From: Liminaster sp045576355
GTDB lineage: Bacteria; Bacteroidota; Bacteroidia; Bacteroidales; UBA3663
Assembly (NCBI GenBank): GCA_045576355.1
Contig: JAZNGG010000061.1
Coordinates: 67,244 to 131,243 of the forward strand
Length of the DNA: 64,000 bases
Direction: 5' to 3'
A model generated the notes under the pieces. The model did not search any database. It was not told the origin of the DNA and was given only the letters and a program-made list of their open reading frames with translations. Numbering within the stretch: the first letter of the stretch is position 1; every line of letters starts with the position of its first letter. Below are positions 1 to 9,036 of this stretch, in pieces. Position numbers and translations under genes: made by a program.

Positions 1-2
1 TA

Positions 3-2120
3 TCCAAAGCTCGCTTGTTGCAATGCGGGTTGAGTGAAACCAGATGCCCTCAGGATGTAGTCTTCCTCGAAGGTGCCCAGGAGAGTCAGGACAGACCGGT
101 GTGGTGGTTGATGATTTTTGTCACATTGCTCATGATTGGTATCATGGTTTATTACACGGTTGGTAAAATAATCAGTAATAAAAAGGCTCTCAATGAAAGA
201 AATCGTTGGGTGCGTAAATTGCCGGTACTTTATGCTCGAACCAAGGCTACTTTTGATACAGAGGGTAATGTGGTAGATTTGAATCTTCTTTATTGCAACG
301 AGCCTTTTGAAAGTATCATCTCTCCGTTGTCCGGAGGTTTTACAGATCAAAAGAAAGGATTTATCGATAAGGTAAATCAAGCGCGAGAAGAGGGACGACC
401 CGTCACTTCGGTTTACTCATTGGCCAATGGGAGAGTTTTGGAGTTTATTTATCAAGCCCCGGACGCTGATGGAGTTGTGGATGTGTTTGGCATGGATGCC
501 ACTCGTCAAGTCGTGGCCGAATCATCTCTTACTAAGGTGCAACGGAAACTGCATCTGATGGCTGATCGTATTAAGGTTTTAGCTTTCAGATGGGACATTG
601 CTAATAAGGTAGTTATTTTTGATGCTCCATATAAGGCGGTAGAGAATTTTAATTTAACACGTCTGACCGGTTCTACAGAGAGTACACAGATATTTTCAGC
701 CGAAGAATTTTTAGGAAATATCTATTTCGAAGAAAGAGGAGAATTTAAGCAGGCAGTAGATAGCTTCTCATTGGGTAAGCAAAAGAACAAGGAGTTTTCT
801 AAAGAACTTCGTTTAGCAACTAAAGAGGGTTTGCAGAATGGTAATCAAGAGTGGGCTGAGGTGGTAATGTTCCCCGATCAATCAGATGAATGTGGTATTC
901 CGGCTTTTCTGCTCGGATTTATACATTTTATTACAGACCGTAAAAAGTATGAAATGGCTTTGGTGGATGCAGTGAAGAAAGCCGAAAATTCAGAACAGAT
1001 GAAGTCTGCTTATCTCGCCAATATGAGTCATGAGATACGCACACCGCTTAATTCTATCATTGGTTTTTCTTCACTATTAGCCTCTACAGAAGATCCGGCA
1101 GAAAAGAAAGAATATTCCTCTTTAGTGGAATATAATGGACAATTGCTGCTTCAGTTGATCGATGATGTTTTGGATCTTGCCAAGATTGAGTCTAACACTG
1201 TGAAATTTGATTATCGTGAGGTAGATTTAAATGCTTTGCTTCATAATGTTGGCAATACGATCCAGGGACGCTTACATCCGGGAGTGAAATTAGAGTGTTT
1301 GCCAGGTGAGGTTGCTCTTACGATGAATACTGATTCTAATCGCTTGTCGCAGATCCTTATCAACTTCTTGACCAATGCTGCTAAGTTTACAAAGAAAGGT
1401 TTTATCCGATTTGGATATGAATTGCGAGGGGATAAGATCTATTTGTTTGTAACAGATACGGGACGGGGTATTTCTCCGGAAGAACAAGAAACGGTTTTCC
1501 GTCGTTTCGTCAAGTTGGATAGCGATCAAGCCGGTAGTGGTTTAGGTTTGTCGATTTCTAAGCATTTGACCGAACGTATGGGAGGTGAAATCGGTATGCA
1601 TAGTGCAGGTATCGGACGAGGTTCGACTTTCTGGGTTCTTTTGCCATTTGGAGGAGACGTTCCGGTAAATAATGATGATCAGATCGAAGAGGTCAATGAG
1701 AAAACGGAGGAAGAGAGAGCACAAACTGTCGTAACGCAAACTATCTCTAAATCTAAGAACCAAGCAACGATACTTGTAGCAGAAGATAATGATAACAATT
1801 ATCTGCTATTTAAGTCTATTTTGAGTAAAGAGTATAATTTGGTCCATGCTAAAGATGGTGTTGAGGCTGTAGAACTATTTAAAGAACATCAGCCCAATTT
1901 GGTGCTTATGGATATCAGTATGCCTCGTATGGATGGAAAGGAAGCAACAAGAGAAATACGCAAAATTTCCACTACAGTTCCGATCATTGCTGTAACAGCA
2001 TTTGCTTTTGTCGCAAATAAAACCGAGATTATGAAAAATGGTTTCAGTGATTTTCTGTCTAAACCTATTAATGTCCAAAAGTTGAGGGATGTTGTCAAAG
2101 GTTATTTAGGTACACCTTGA
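3..2120 (+). CDS. Hybrid sensor histidine kinase/response regulator, 5' truncated by window edge
   Basis: The frame is open from base 3, so the N-terminal sensor region lies outside the window; a TTG at 15 is unlikely to be the true start. Numbering from base 3: one membrane segment (about 32-53), a PAS-like region (about 65-330), a HisKA box (MSHEIRTPLNS, phospho-acceptor His343, codon at 1029), a HATPase domain with N box (NFLTNAAKFT), G1 box (DTGRGIS) and G2 box (GSGLGLS), and a C-terminal receiver with phospho-acceptor Asp637 (codon at 1911, LMDISMPRMDG). It should autophosphorylate on His and pass the phosphate to its own receiver Asp. No DNA-binding domain is present, so the output is another protein. 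The ligand cannot be inferred. A second kinase gene follows after 90 bp. Confidence 0.93.
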   Translation, partial: SKARLLQCGLSETRCPQDVVFLEGAQESQDRPVWWLMIFVTLLMIGIMVYYTVGKIISNKKALNERNRWVRKLPVLYARTKATFDTEGNVVDLNLLYCNEPFESIISPLSGGFTDQKKGFIDKVNQAREEGRPVTSVYSLANGRVLEFIYQAPDADGVVDVFGMDATRQVVAESSLTKVQRKLHLMADRIKVLAFRWDIANKVVIFDAPYKAVENFNLTRLTGSTESTQIFSAEEFLGNIYFEERGEFKQAVDSFSLGKQKNKEFSKELRLATKEGLQNGNQEWAEVVMFPDQSDECGIPAFLLGFIHFITDRKKYEMALVDAVKKAENSEQMKSAYLANMSHEIRTPLNSIIGFSSLLASTEDPAEKKEYSSLVEYNGQLLLQLIDDVLDLAKIESNTVKFDYREVDLNALLHNVGNTIQGRLHPGVKLECLPGEVALTMNTDSNRLSQILINFLTNAAKFTKKGFIRFGYELRGDKIYLFVTDTGRGISPEEQETVFRRFVKLDSDQAGSGLGLSISKHLTERMGGEIGMHSAGIGRGSTFWVLLPFGGDVPVNNDDQIEEVNEKTEEERAQTVVTQTISKSKNQATILVAEDNDNNYLLFKSILSKEYNLVHAKDGVEAVELFKEHQPNLVLMDISMPRMDGKEATREIRKISTTVPIIAVTAFAFVANKTEIMKNGFSDFLSKPINVQKLRDVVKGYLGTP

Positions 2121-2210
2121 CACATTTCCTACCAGAAGAAGACTGCTTCTTTTGTCCATTAAGCAAGGAAATTATTGTTGTCGATTAATGTCTTACAAAC
2201 AAATAATATT

Positions 2211-4229
2211 ATGAGGAAAGAGAGACTTTCCCCGCAGATCAGATCTTTTTTTAGACGAGCATTGTCTCTATTCGCTTGTTTAGGACTATGCATGTGTTCT
2301 TATGCTCAGTATTTTAGCGAAAATGTCTTTTTTTCGGTAAATTCAGATAGTCTGCTTGTATCTTACTCTAAGAGTGTCTTAAAGGAGGCTTATAATGAGC
2401 GATACTTACCTATGTCCGATACCCTCTATCATATGGCAGAGGAGCAGAATGACGTGCCGATGATGTTGGTCGCTTTAAGTAATAAGGTGGACTATTATTA
2501 TTATTTCCGCTCAGACAACAAAGATAGTTTGTTCTATTATTTGGATAGGACTATGAGCATGGCTAAGGAGAATAATATGCAGTCAGAATATTATTTTATC
2601 TGGGGCAAGCGAAAGATTGCTTATTATGTACGCAATAATTTTTATAATATAGCTCTGTCTGAAGCAGAGAAGATGTTAGAGGAGGCCAGAGATCAAGGAA
2701 ATACCGATGGCCTAATAAATGCTTATGCGACAGTCGGATCTATATATGCACGTTGGCAATTATATCCGATGGCTATTGATGCCATAGAAGGAGAGTTGAA
2801 CGTATTGCGTGAGTTTAAGGGAGATACGGACAATCTTTCAGCCATCTATTCTCGTTTAGCGAGGTTGTATATTACTGTCGCTAACTATGATAAGGCTCGT
2901 GAGACATTGAAGTTGTGTTATGAAACCATCCGGACGGATTGGCATAGATATTATTATTATTTACGACTCTCTGAACTCTATTTGGCATGTGATGCAGATG
3001 TATTGGCTCAAGAGAATCTTGCTTTGGCAAAACGTTTATTGGATGAGAGTCCCTCTCTTTATCGAGCTTCCGGGACTTATTATGCCTCTATGGTTGTCTT
3101 TTATGACTCTACTCGTCAGTATAAAAAGGCAATTGATATTTTGGAATCGTCTTCAGAACATCCTCTCTTTTCTCCTTACGAGGACCTTTTGCATCGTGCC
3201 GAATTATATGAAAAAGTAGGGAAATATAAAACTGCAACTCGTTATTATCGCAATTTGTGCCTGCTTAGCGACTCTATACATAGTAATAATGCAGATCGTG
3301 CGGTTAATGAGTTTGGTGTATTGTTAGGGGTCAATCAATTGGAAGAGACTAATACCCGCCTACAAGAAAGCATTGATTCTACTAATTTTAACCATCGCTT
3401 GATCTTTGTTATTATTATAGTCTTATTTTTGATTGTTGTTTGTGTCTTTCTTTATATCGAGCACCGTGCACACAGTAGATTGAAAAAGGCATATCGAGTT
3501 GTAACCGAAGCGAAAGATTTAGCTGAGGATGCGAGAGAAAAGATGGAGCAAACTAACCACATGAAGAGCGAGTTTATCCGTAATATGAGTCACGAGATAC
3601 GTACACCTTTGAATGCTATAGCCGGTTTCTCCCAATTGCTTTCATCGACAACCCATGTCTCACCCGAAACGCAAAAATATGCTGAAATCATCAGCAAAAA
3701 TACTGATGATTTACTTCATTTATTGGAGAATATCATGGATCTGTCAGACTTGAGAAGCGGAGCAGATATCCTTACCAATATTGAGGTGGAAGCTACTTCC
3801 CTATGTAAGGAAGTTGTTGCTGCTTTCCAGGATTATCTCCTTCCGGGTGTAGAAATGAGACTTGCAATCCCAGAGGGAGTAAAGTATTATTTCCATTCTA
3901 ATCCGGATCGAATACGTCAAGTGTTAAGTCAATTGCTGGAGAATGCAACTAAGTTTACACAAGTCGGGTTTATTGAGTTGAACTGGACGTACGATTATGA
4001 GGGACATAACGTTATATTTACTGTGACAGATACCGGTCCGGGAATCCCAAATGATAAACGAGAAGATTTGTTCGAGCAATTCAAAAATGAGGATCCGTTC
4101 TCTCAGGGAGCAGGGTTGAGTCTTTCGCTGTGCTATATCTTAGTAGAGAGGTTAGGAGGACATTTGCTCTATGATGAGCAATATGATTGCGGTTCACGTT
4201 TTATTATAAAACTTCCTGCAGACAAGTAA
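2211..4229 (+). CDS. TPR-containing membrane sensor histidine kinase
   Basis: I chose the ATG at 2211 because a signal peptide starts there (MRKERLSPQIRSFF..., cleavage after YAQ near residue 32); an in-frame TTG at 2175 adds 12 unlikely residues. The periplasmic part is alpha-helical with tetratricopeptide-like repeats (about 40-380). It is followed by a membrane helix (LIFVIIIVLFLIVVC), a short coiled coil, HisKA (MSHEIRTPLNA, His461, codon at 3591) and HATPase with N box (LLENATKFT) and G1 (DTGPGIP). The G2 box reads GAGLSLS rather than the usual GxGLGL, a mild departure in the ATP-lid glycines. There is no receiver or DNA-binding domain, so phosphate must go to a separate regulator. It lies 90 bp after another kinase and probably shares its transcript. 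Confidence 0.9.
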   Translation: MRKERLSPQIRSFFRRALSLFACLGLCMCSYAQYFSENVFFSVNSDSLLVSYSKSVLKEAYNERYLPMSDTLYHMAEEQNDVPMMLVALSNKVDYYYYFRSDNKDSLFYYLDRTMSMAKENNMQSEYYFIWGKRKIAYYVRNNFYNIALSEAEKMLEEARDQGNTDGLINAYATVGSIYARWQLYPMAIDAIEGELNVLREFKGDTDNLSAIYSRLARLYITVANYDKARETLKLCYETIRTDWHRYYYYLRLSELYLACDADVLAQENLALAKRLLDESPSLYRASGTYYASMVVFYDSTRQYKKAIDILESSSEHPLFSPYEDLLHRAELYEKVGKYKTATRYYRNLCLLSDSIHSNNADRAVNEFGVLLGVNQLEETNTRLQESIDSTNFNHRLIFVIIIVLFLIVVCVFLYIEHRAHSRLKKAYRVVTEAKDLAEDAREKMEQTNHMKSEFIRNMSHEIRTPLNAIAGFSQLLSSTTHVSPETQKYAEIISKNTDDLLHLLENIMDLSDLRSGADILTNIEVEATSLCKEVVAAFQDYLLPGVEMRLAIPEGVKYYFHSNPDRIRQVLSQLLENATKFTQVGFIELNWTYDYEGHNVIFTVTDTGPGIPNDKREDLFEQFKNEDPFSQGAGLSLSLCYILVERLGGHLLYDEQYDCGSRFIIKLPADK

Positions 4230-4294
4230 CGTGTGTAGAAAATGTTATTTCGACATTTTTTAATATTTGTACATTATTACAGAGATATTTTGAA

Positions 4295-5008
4295 ATGAAG
4301 CTTTATGTAGTTCCTACTCCGGTAGGCAATCTTGAAGATATGACTTTGCGAGCAATCCGCATCTTAAAAGAGGCAGATTTGATCTTGGCTGAGGATACTC
4401 GTACAAGCAGTGTTTTGATGAAGCACTTTGAGATATCTTGTCCTATGCAGAGCCATCATAAGTTTAATGAACATGAAACGTCAGCAACCTTAGCAGAACG
4501 GATTGCAGGAGGTCTGAATGTAGCGATCGTTTCCGATGCCGGGACACCCGGAATTTCTGATCCGGGATTTATGTTGATCAGAGAGTGTATCAAATGGGGC
4601 GTTGAGGTCGAATGTCTTCCGGGTGCAACTGCTTTCGTTCCGGCTTTAGTGCAAAGTGGTTTGCCTTGCGATAAGTTTTGCTTTGAAGGCTTTCTGCCAC
4701 AGAAGAAAGGTCGGGAAACTCGAATGAAACTTTTAGCAACAGAACCTCGTACAATGATCTTTTATGAGAGTCCCTATCGATTGCTCAGAACTTTGCAGCA
4801 GATGTCTTTGATAATGGGGGTAGAACGTCCCGCAGCTGTGTCTCGGGAAATTTCTAAACTCCATGCAGAAACTGTGCGAGGAACCTTAGGTGAACTGATT
4901 TCCCATTTTACAGAAAAAGAACCCAAAGGTGAGATTGTATTGTTAGTGGGAGGTGCACCTGAACCTGAGAAAACAGTCAAACGTAATAAATATAAGGATA
5001 AAGAATAA
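4295..5008 (+). CDS. rsmI: 16S rRNA (cytidine(1402)-2'-O)-methyltransferase
   Basis: SAM-dependent tetrapyrrole-methylase-fold enzyme that 2'-O-methylates C1402 in the decoding centre of 16S rRNA. The 237-residue protein opens with MKLYVVPTPVGNLEDM and carries AEDTRTS, SDAGTPGISDPG, LPGATAFVPALV, FEGFLPQKKGR and FYESPYR, all hallmarks of RsmI. The open frame extends back to 4187 and overlaps the kinase gene, but homology begins at the ATG at 4295, so I use that start. It lies 65 bp after the histidine kinase; no terminator is evident between them. The C terminus ends in a lysine-rich tail. Confidence 0.95.
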   Translation: MKLYVVPTPVGNLEDMTLRAIRILKEADLILAEDTRTSSVLMKHFEISCPMQSHHKFNEHETSATLAERIAGGLNVAIVSDAGTPGISDPGFMLIRECIKWGVEVECLPGATAFVPALVQSGLPCDKFCFEGFLPQKKGRETRMKLLATEPRTMIFYESPYRLLRTLQQMSLIMGVERPAAVSREISKLHAETVRGTLGELISHFTEKEPKGEIVLLVGGAPEPEKTVKRNKYKDKE

Positions 5009-5138
5009 TTGTCGAATTGAGTACAAGTGATATAGATTATATATTATTAACCACGGTGAAATCAAGACTATGACATTATCTATTTAGTCTTATTATGATA
5101 GATGTTTTGATAACACCTTTATAAAAATATTTAGAACT

Positions 5139-5999
5139 ATGAAAAAAATGTTTTTTGCCGTTTTGGCTTTGTCTTTAGTTTTGTTTGCTTCTTGTGGACC
5201 ATCTACTAAAGAGCAGTTGAAGGTTGCTCAAGCAACAGCCGACAGTCTGATGATGCAGACTTTCCAACAACAAAATGAGATTGCCGATCTTATTGCAACT
5301 TTAACAGAGGTCAGTGATAGTTTAGATCATATCAATGGCGCGATTACGGTCAATAATGAAGATGGAACCCTTTTGAGCATTCGTGAACGTCTATTGCTTC
5401 GCATCAGTGATATACAACGTCGTATTGAGGCTAAGCAAAAAGCGATTGATGACTTGCAAAATAAGTACTCAAAGCAACTTGCTAAGAATAAAGAATTGCA
5501 AAAGACTATCGCACGAATGGAGGGCGAAATCAAACAATATATAGCTACTATTCAGGAATTTGAGGAAAAAGTAAATGCTAAGAATGTTGAGATCGAAAAA
5601 CTCAGTCTCGACTTAACCTCTGTGCGTGCCGATCTTCAAACAATGTCAGATGAGAACGAAGGCAATAAGCAGGTAGTTGCCGCTCAAGATGTTATGCTTA
5701 ATAGTGGCTTTTACGTGATTGGGACGAAGAAAGAATTAAAGAAAGCCGGATTAGTAAAAGATAACGTATTTACTGCAGCAAAGATCAATACAGAAGGAAT
5801 GAGTTCCGAATTATTCAAACAAATTGATATTCGCGAAGTTACAGAAATACCTTTGGGTAGTAAAGATGCTAAGGTGTTATCTGCCATGCCTGAAACTTCT
5901 TATGAGATCGTAAAGGATTATGATAAAACACTTAAACTTGTTATCAAAGATCCTGTACAATTCTGGAGCATAACCCGCTATTTGGTTGTGATGATTTAA
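5139..5999 (+). CDS. Coiled-coil lipoprotein of unknown function
   Basis: A 286-residue protein with a lipoprotein signal peptide; the lipobox ends FASC, with the lipidated Cys at 19. Residues about 25-190 are heptad-rich (many Lys, Glu, Gln, Leu), consistent with a long coiled coil. A compact C-terminal region follows, beginning about YVIGTKKELKKAG (residue 190). Similar lipoproteins are common in Bacteroidales, but I know of no assigned function. An envelope structural or tethering role is only a guess. It stands between rsmI (130 bp) and metA (45 bp). Confidence 0.8.
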   Translation: MKKMFFAVLALSLVLFASCGPSTKEQLKVAQATADSLMMQTFQQQNEIADLIATLTEVSDSLDHINGAITVNNEDGTLLSIRERLLLRISDIQRRIEAKQKAIDDLQNKYSKQLAKNKELQKTIARMEGEIKQYIATIQEFEEKVNAKNVEIEKLSLDLTSVRADLQTMSDENEGNKQVVAAQDVMLNSGFYVIGTKKELKKAGLVKDNVFTAAKINTEGMSSELFKQIDIREVTEIPLGSKDAKVLSAMPETSYEIVKDYDKTLKLVIKDPVQFWSITRYLVVMI

Positions 6000-6044
6000 A
6001 ATCGATCTATAAATCGGTAAATTAAAATTTAGACAGATTAGGAG

Positions 6045-6962
6045 ATGCCTTTAAAATTGCCTAAAAATCTGCCTGCTATCGAAGCATTGAAAGCAGAAAA
6101 CATATTTGTGATGGACTCTGATCGAGCATCGGAACAGGATATTCGCCCATTGAAAATAGCGATATTAAACCTTATGCCCATCAAGGAGCAGACCGAAAAT
6201 GACCTTATTCGTCTGCTCTCTAATACTCCTTTACAATTAGAGATCGAGTTTATGATGATCCCTCAGCATATCTCCAAAAATACGGCTGCCTCTCATATGA
6301 AATTATTTTACACACCATTTGAAGAGATGAAGCAGCATAAGTATGATGGAATGATTATCACCGGGGCACCACTCGAACACATGGATTTTGAACAGGTCTC
6401 TTATTGGCCTATATTGACAGAAATATTTGATTGGGCTAAGACGCATGTTACATCGACCATGTATATCTGTTGGGCAGCTCAAGCCGGAATGTATCATTTT
6501 TATGGGGTGCCCAAATATCCGCTGGACAAAAAGATGTTTGGGATCTTTAAGCACCATAGTTATGACCCATCTTCGCCAATATTTAGAGGTTTTGATGATG
6601 AGTTTTATGTGCCTCATAGCCGACATAGCGAAGTGCGTAGCGAGGATATAAAAAAACACACAGAACTTACTATTTTGAGCGAAAGCAAAGAGAGCGGTGT
6701 CTATATGGTTTCTGCTCGTGGAGGAAGAGAGTTGTTTGTCACAGGACACTTGGAGTATGCTCCGGATACTCTTGACACAGAATATAAACGTGATCTGTCT
6801 AAAGGACTTCCCATTGAAATGCCGGTTAACTATTATCGAGACAATGATCCGAATAAATTACCTTTGGTCAGATGGCGCTCGACAGCGAACTTATTGTTTG
6901 CAAATTGGTTAAATTATTATGTATATCAACCCACTCCTTATAACATTGATGATATAAAATAA
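6045..6962 (+). CDS. metAA: Homoserine O-acyltransferase, likely acetyl-CoA specific
   Basis: First committed step of methionine biosynthesis: transfers an acyl group from acyl-CoA to the hydroxyl of L-homoserine. The 305-residue protein aligns with MetA numbering without gaps at the key positions: catalytic Cys142 (YICWAAQAG), His235 and Glu237 (GHLEY). The residue that sets the acyl donor is Glu111 (TGAPLEHMDF). Family members with Glu here (Bacillus cereus type) use acetyl-CoA, while Gly (E. coli type) gives succinyl-CoA. The product is therefore probably O-acetylhomoserine despite the usual annotation as succinyltransferase. It is cytoplasmic. No other methionine genes are nearby. Confidence 0.94.
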   Translation: MPLKLPKNLPAIEALKAENIFVMDSDRASEQDIRPLKIAILNLMPIKEQTENDLIRLLSNTPLQLEIEFMMIPQHISKNTAASHMKLFYTPFEEMKQHKYDGMIITGAPLEHMDFEQVSYWPILTEIFDWAKTHVTSTMYICWAAQAGMYHFYGVPKYPLDKKMFGIFKHHSYDPSSPIFRGFDDEFYVPHSRHSEVRSEDIKKHTELTILSESKESGVYMVSARGGRELFVTGHLEYAPDTLDTEYKRDLSKGLPIEMPVNYYRDNDPNKLPLVRWRSTANLLFANWLNYYVYQPTPYNIDDIK

Positions 6963-6981
6963 GGAGAATAGCTACGAAAAC

Positions 6982-7040
6982 AGCAAGAGTTTAGCATATT
7001 TTAAAATTGTATTCGATTTTTTATGTGTTAAACTCTTGTT
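6982..7040 (+). terminator. Possible hairpin after metAA
   Basis: Arms agcaagagttta (6982-6993) and taaactcttgtt (7029-7040) pair over 12 bp with one G-U. The loop is long (35 nt) and AT-rich, and there is only a weak T tract after it. It could end the metAA transcript or be a leader structure of the following aerotolerance operon. Confidence 0.4.
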
Positions 7041-7117
7041 GATTTTAACTAAACCAACTACATTTGCTGAAATTTTCATGATATAATAAAAAATATATAT
7101 ATAAAAGTCGTAAAATT

Positions 7118-8113
7118 ATGAGCGAAAGAGTCGATATTCGTGAACTAAACGAATTGATAGAGAGTAAAAGCGCGTTTGTCAATATGCTTACGCAAGGTAT
7201 GGATCAAGTGATTGTAGGACAAAAACACCTTGTAGAGTCTTTGCTGATTGGTTTATTGGCAGATGGACATATTTTATTGGAAGGTGTTCCTGGATTGGCA
7301 AAAACTTTGGCAATTAAGACTTTGGCATCCCTGGTAGATGCTAAATATAGCCGTATCCAGTTTACTCCGGATTTGCTTCCAGCGGACGTTATTGGTACGA
7401 TGGTTTATAGTCAAAAGCGTGAAGAATTTACCGTCAAGAAAGGACCTATTTTTGCTAACTTTGTATTGGCTGATGAGATTAACCGTGCCCCGGCAAAAGT
7501 TCAGTCTGCATTATTGGAAGCTATGCAGGAGCGTCAGGTGACTATCGGTTCGGAGACTTTTCTTTTGGACAAGCCATTTTTAGTCATGGCAACGCAAAAC
7601 CCGATCGAACAAGAGGGAACTTATCCGTTGCCGGAAGCACAATGTGACCGTTTTATGCTGAAGGTTAAAATCGACTATCCCAAAAAAGAGGAAGAGATGA
7701 GGATCGTTGCATCACATCTTTCCGGATTCCGCCAGGAAGTTACTCCTGTGCTTAAAGTCGATGAAGTAATTGATGCTCGCAAAGTGGTTAAACAAGTTTA
7801 TCTGGATGAAAAGATAGAGCGTTATATTGTAGATATAGTCTTTGCTACTCGTTATCCTGACATGTATGGGTTGGATAATATGAAAGATATGATTGCTTAC
7901 GGAGCATCTCCTCGCGCCTCTATCAATATGGCTTTGGCAGCGCGTGCTTATGCATTCTTAAAACATCGTGGATATGTTATCCCGGAAGATGTACGTGCGA
8001 TTTGTCCGGATGTTATGCGCCATCGCATCGGATTAAGTTATGAGGCCGAAGCCAACAATATTACTACTGAAGAGGTGATAGCAGAGATTCTTAATAAAGT
8101 AGAAGTGCCGTAA
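7118..8113 (+). CDS. MoxR-family AAA+ ATPase of the aerotolerance operon
   Basis: A 331-residue cytoplasmic AAA+ ATPase. The Walker A motif is GVPGLAKT (residues 56-63), Walker B is LADEINRAP (about 123-131), and sensor motif ATQNPIEQEGTYPLPEAQ is diagnostic of MoxR. MoxR proteins act with von Willebrand factor A (VWA) proteins as chaperone-like remodelling machines. Here the gene heads a row with DUF58 and Bat VWA genes, so it is probably the ATPase partner of BatA/BatB. The next gene starts 21 bp later, which supports one operon. An AT-rich 150-bp leader precedes it. Confidence 0.95.
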   Translation: MSERVDIRELNELIESKSAFVNMLTQGMDQVIVGQKHLVESLLIGLLADGHILLEGVPGLAKTLAIKTLASLVDAKYSRIQFTPDLLPADVIGTMVYSQKREEFTVKKGPIFANFVLADEINRAPAKVQSALLEAMQERQVTIGSETFLLDKPFLVMATQNPIEQEGTYPLPEAQCDRFMLKVKIDYPKKEEEMRIVASHLSGFRQEVTPVLKVDEVIDARKVVKQVYLDEKIERYIVDIVFATRYPDMYGLDNMKDMIAYGASPRASINMALAARAYAFLKHRGYVIPEDVRAICPDVMRHRIGLSYEAEANNITTEEVIAEILNKVEVP

Positions 8114-8134
8114 CTTTTTTATTCTTCGTGACCT

Positions 8135-9007
8135 ATGGAAGCATCTGATTTGCTTAAAAAGGTACGTCGAATCGAAATCAAATCGCGAGGACTGAGCAAG
8201 AATATCTTTGCAGGACAATACCATGCTGCGTTTAAAGGTCATGGAATGAGTTTTGCAGAGGTGAGGGAGTATCAGTATGGCGATGATGTTCGCGACATCG
8301 ATTGGAATGTAACTGCACGTCAAAACAAACCTCATATCAAGATTTTTGAGGAGGAGCGTGAAATGACAACCATGTTACTCATCGATGTAAGTGGCAGCCG
8401 AGAGTTCGGAACGACGATACAGACCAAACAGGAAATGATCACTGAAATTGCAGCGACGATGGCTTTTTCTGCTATCTCTAACAATGATAAGATCGGTGTT
8501 ATTTTCTTTTCTGATCGCATAGAGAAATACATACCACCCCAGAAGGGGCGAAAACATGTTTTGGCTATAATCAGTGAGTTGATAAATTTTCAACCGGTAC
8601 AACGAGGTACAGATTTGTCCAAGGTGATTCGTTATGTGAGCAATGCTCAAAAAAAACGTTGTACGGCATTCTTAATCTCTGATTTTGTTGATTCAGGAGA
8701 TTTTGAGCAGGCGTTGACTATTGCAAACACAAAACATGATATGGTTGCTTTACAAGTTTATGATCGACGTGAAACTGAATTGCCCAACGTCGGGTTTATG
8801 AAAGTTCGTGATGCAGAAACTGGAGTAGAACGTTGGATCGATACCTCATCATCTAAAGTTCGTAAAGCATTCTCTATGTGGTGGCAAGCTTCTCAAGATA
8901 AGGTTCTTAATGCTTTCCTACATAGTAGGGTGGATCATGTAAGCATTGCGACCGATGAAGATTATGTTCCCGCTCTTTTAGCCCTTTTCAAGCGTAGAGG
9001 TTCATGA
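8135..9007 (+). CDS. DUF58 domain protein (VWA-like), Bat operon
   Basis: A 290-residue soluble protein. The DUF58 signature is FAEVREYQYGDDVRDIDWNV, followed by a degenerate VWA fold with a metal-site-like LIDVSGSREFG (about residues 85-95). Proteins of this family almost always sit beside MoxR genes and are thought to be substrates or adaptors of the ATPase. It lies 21 bp after moxR and 29 bp before the next gene. Confidence 0.92.
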   Translation: MEASDLLKKVRRIEIKSRGLSKNIFAGQYHAAFKGHGMSFAEVREYQYGDDVRDIDWNVTARQNKPHIKIFEEEREMTTMLLIDVSGSREFGTTIQTKQEMITEIAATMAFSAISNNDKIGVIFFSDRIEKYIPPQKGRKHVLAIISELINFQPVQRGTDLSKVIRYVSNAQKKRCTAFLISDFVDSGDFEQALTIANTKHDMVALQVYDRRETELPNVGFMKVRDAETGVERWIDTSSSKVRKAFSMWWQASQDKVLNAFLHSRVDHVSIATDEDYVPALLALFKRRGS

Positions 9008-9036
9008 GATGAATCTCATAAAATATTAATAAAAAG

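Noticed and set aside
4187..4294. Longer N terminus for rsmI
   Set aside because: The extra 36 codons overlap the kinase gene and precede the family start MKLYVVPTPVGNL.
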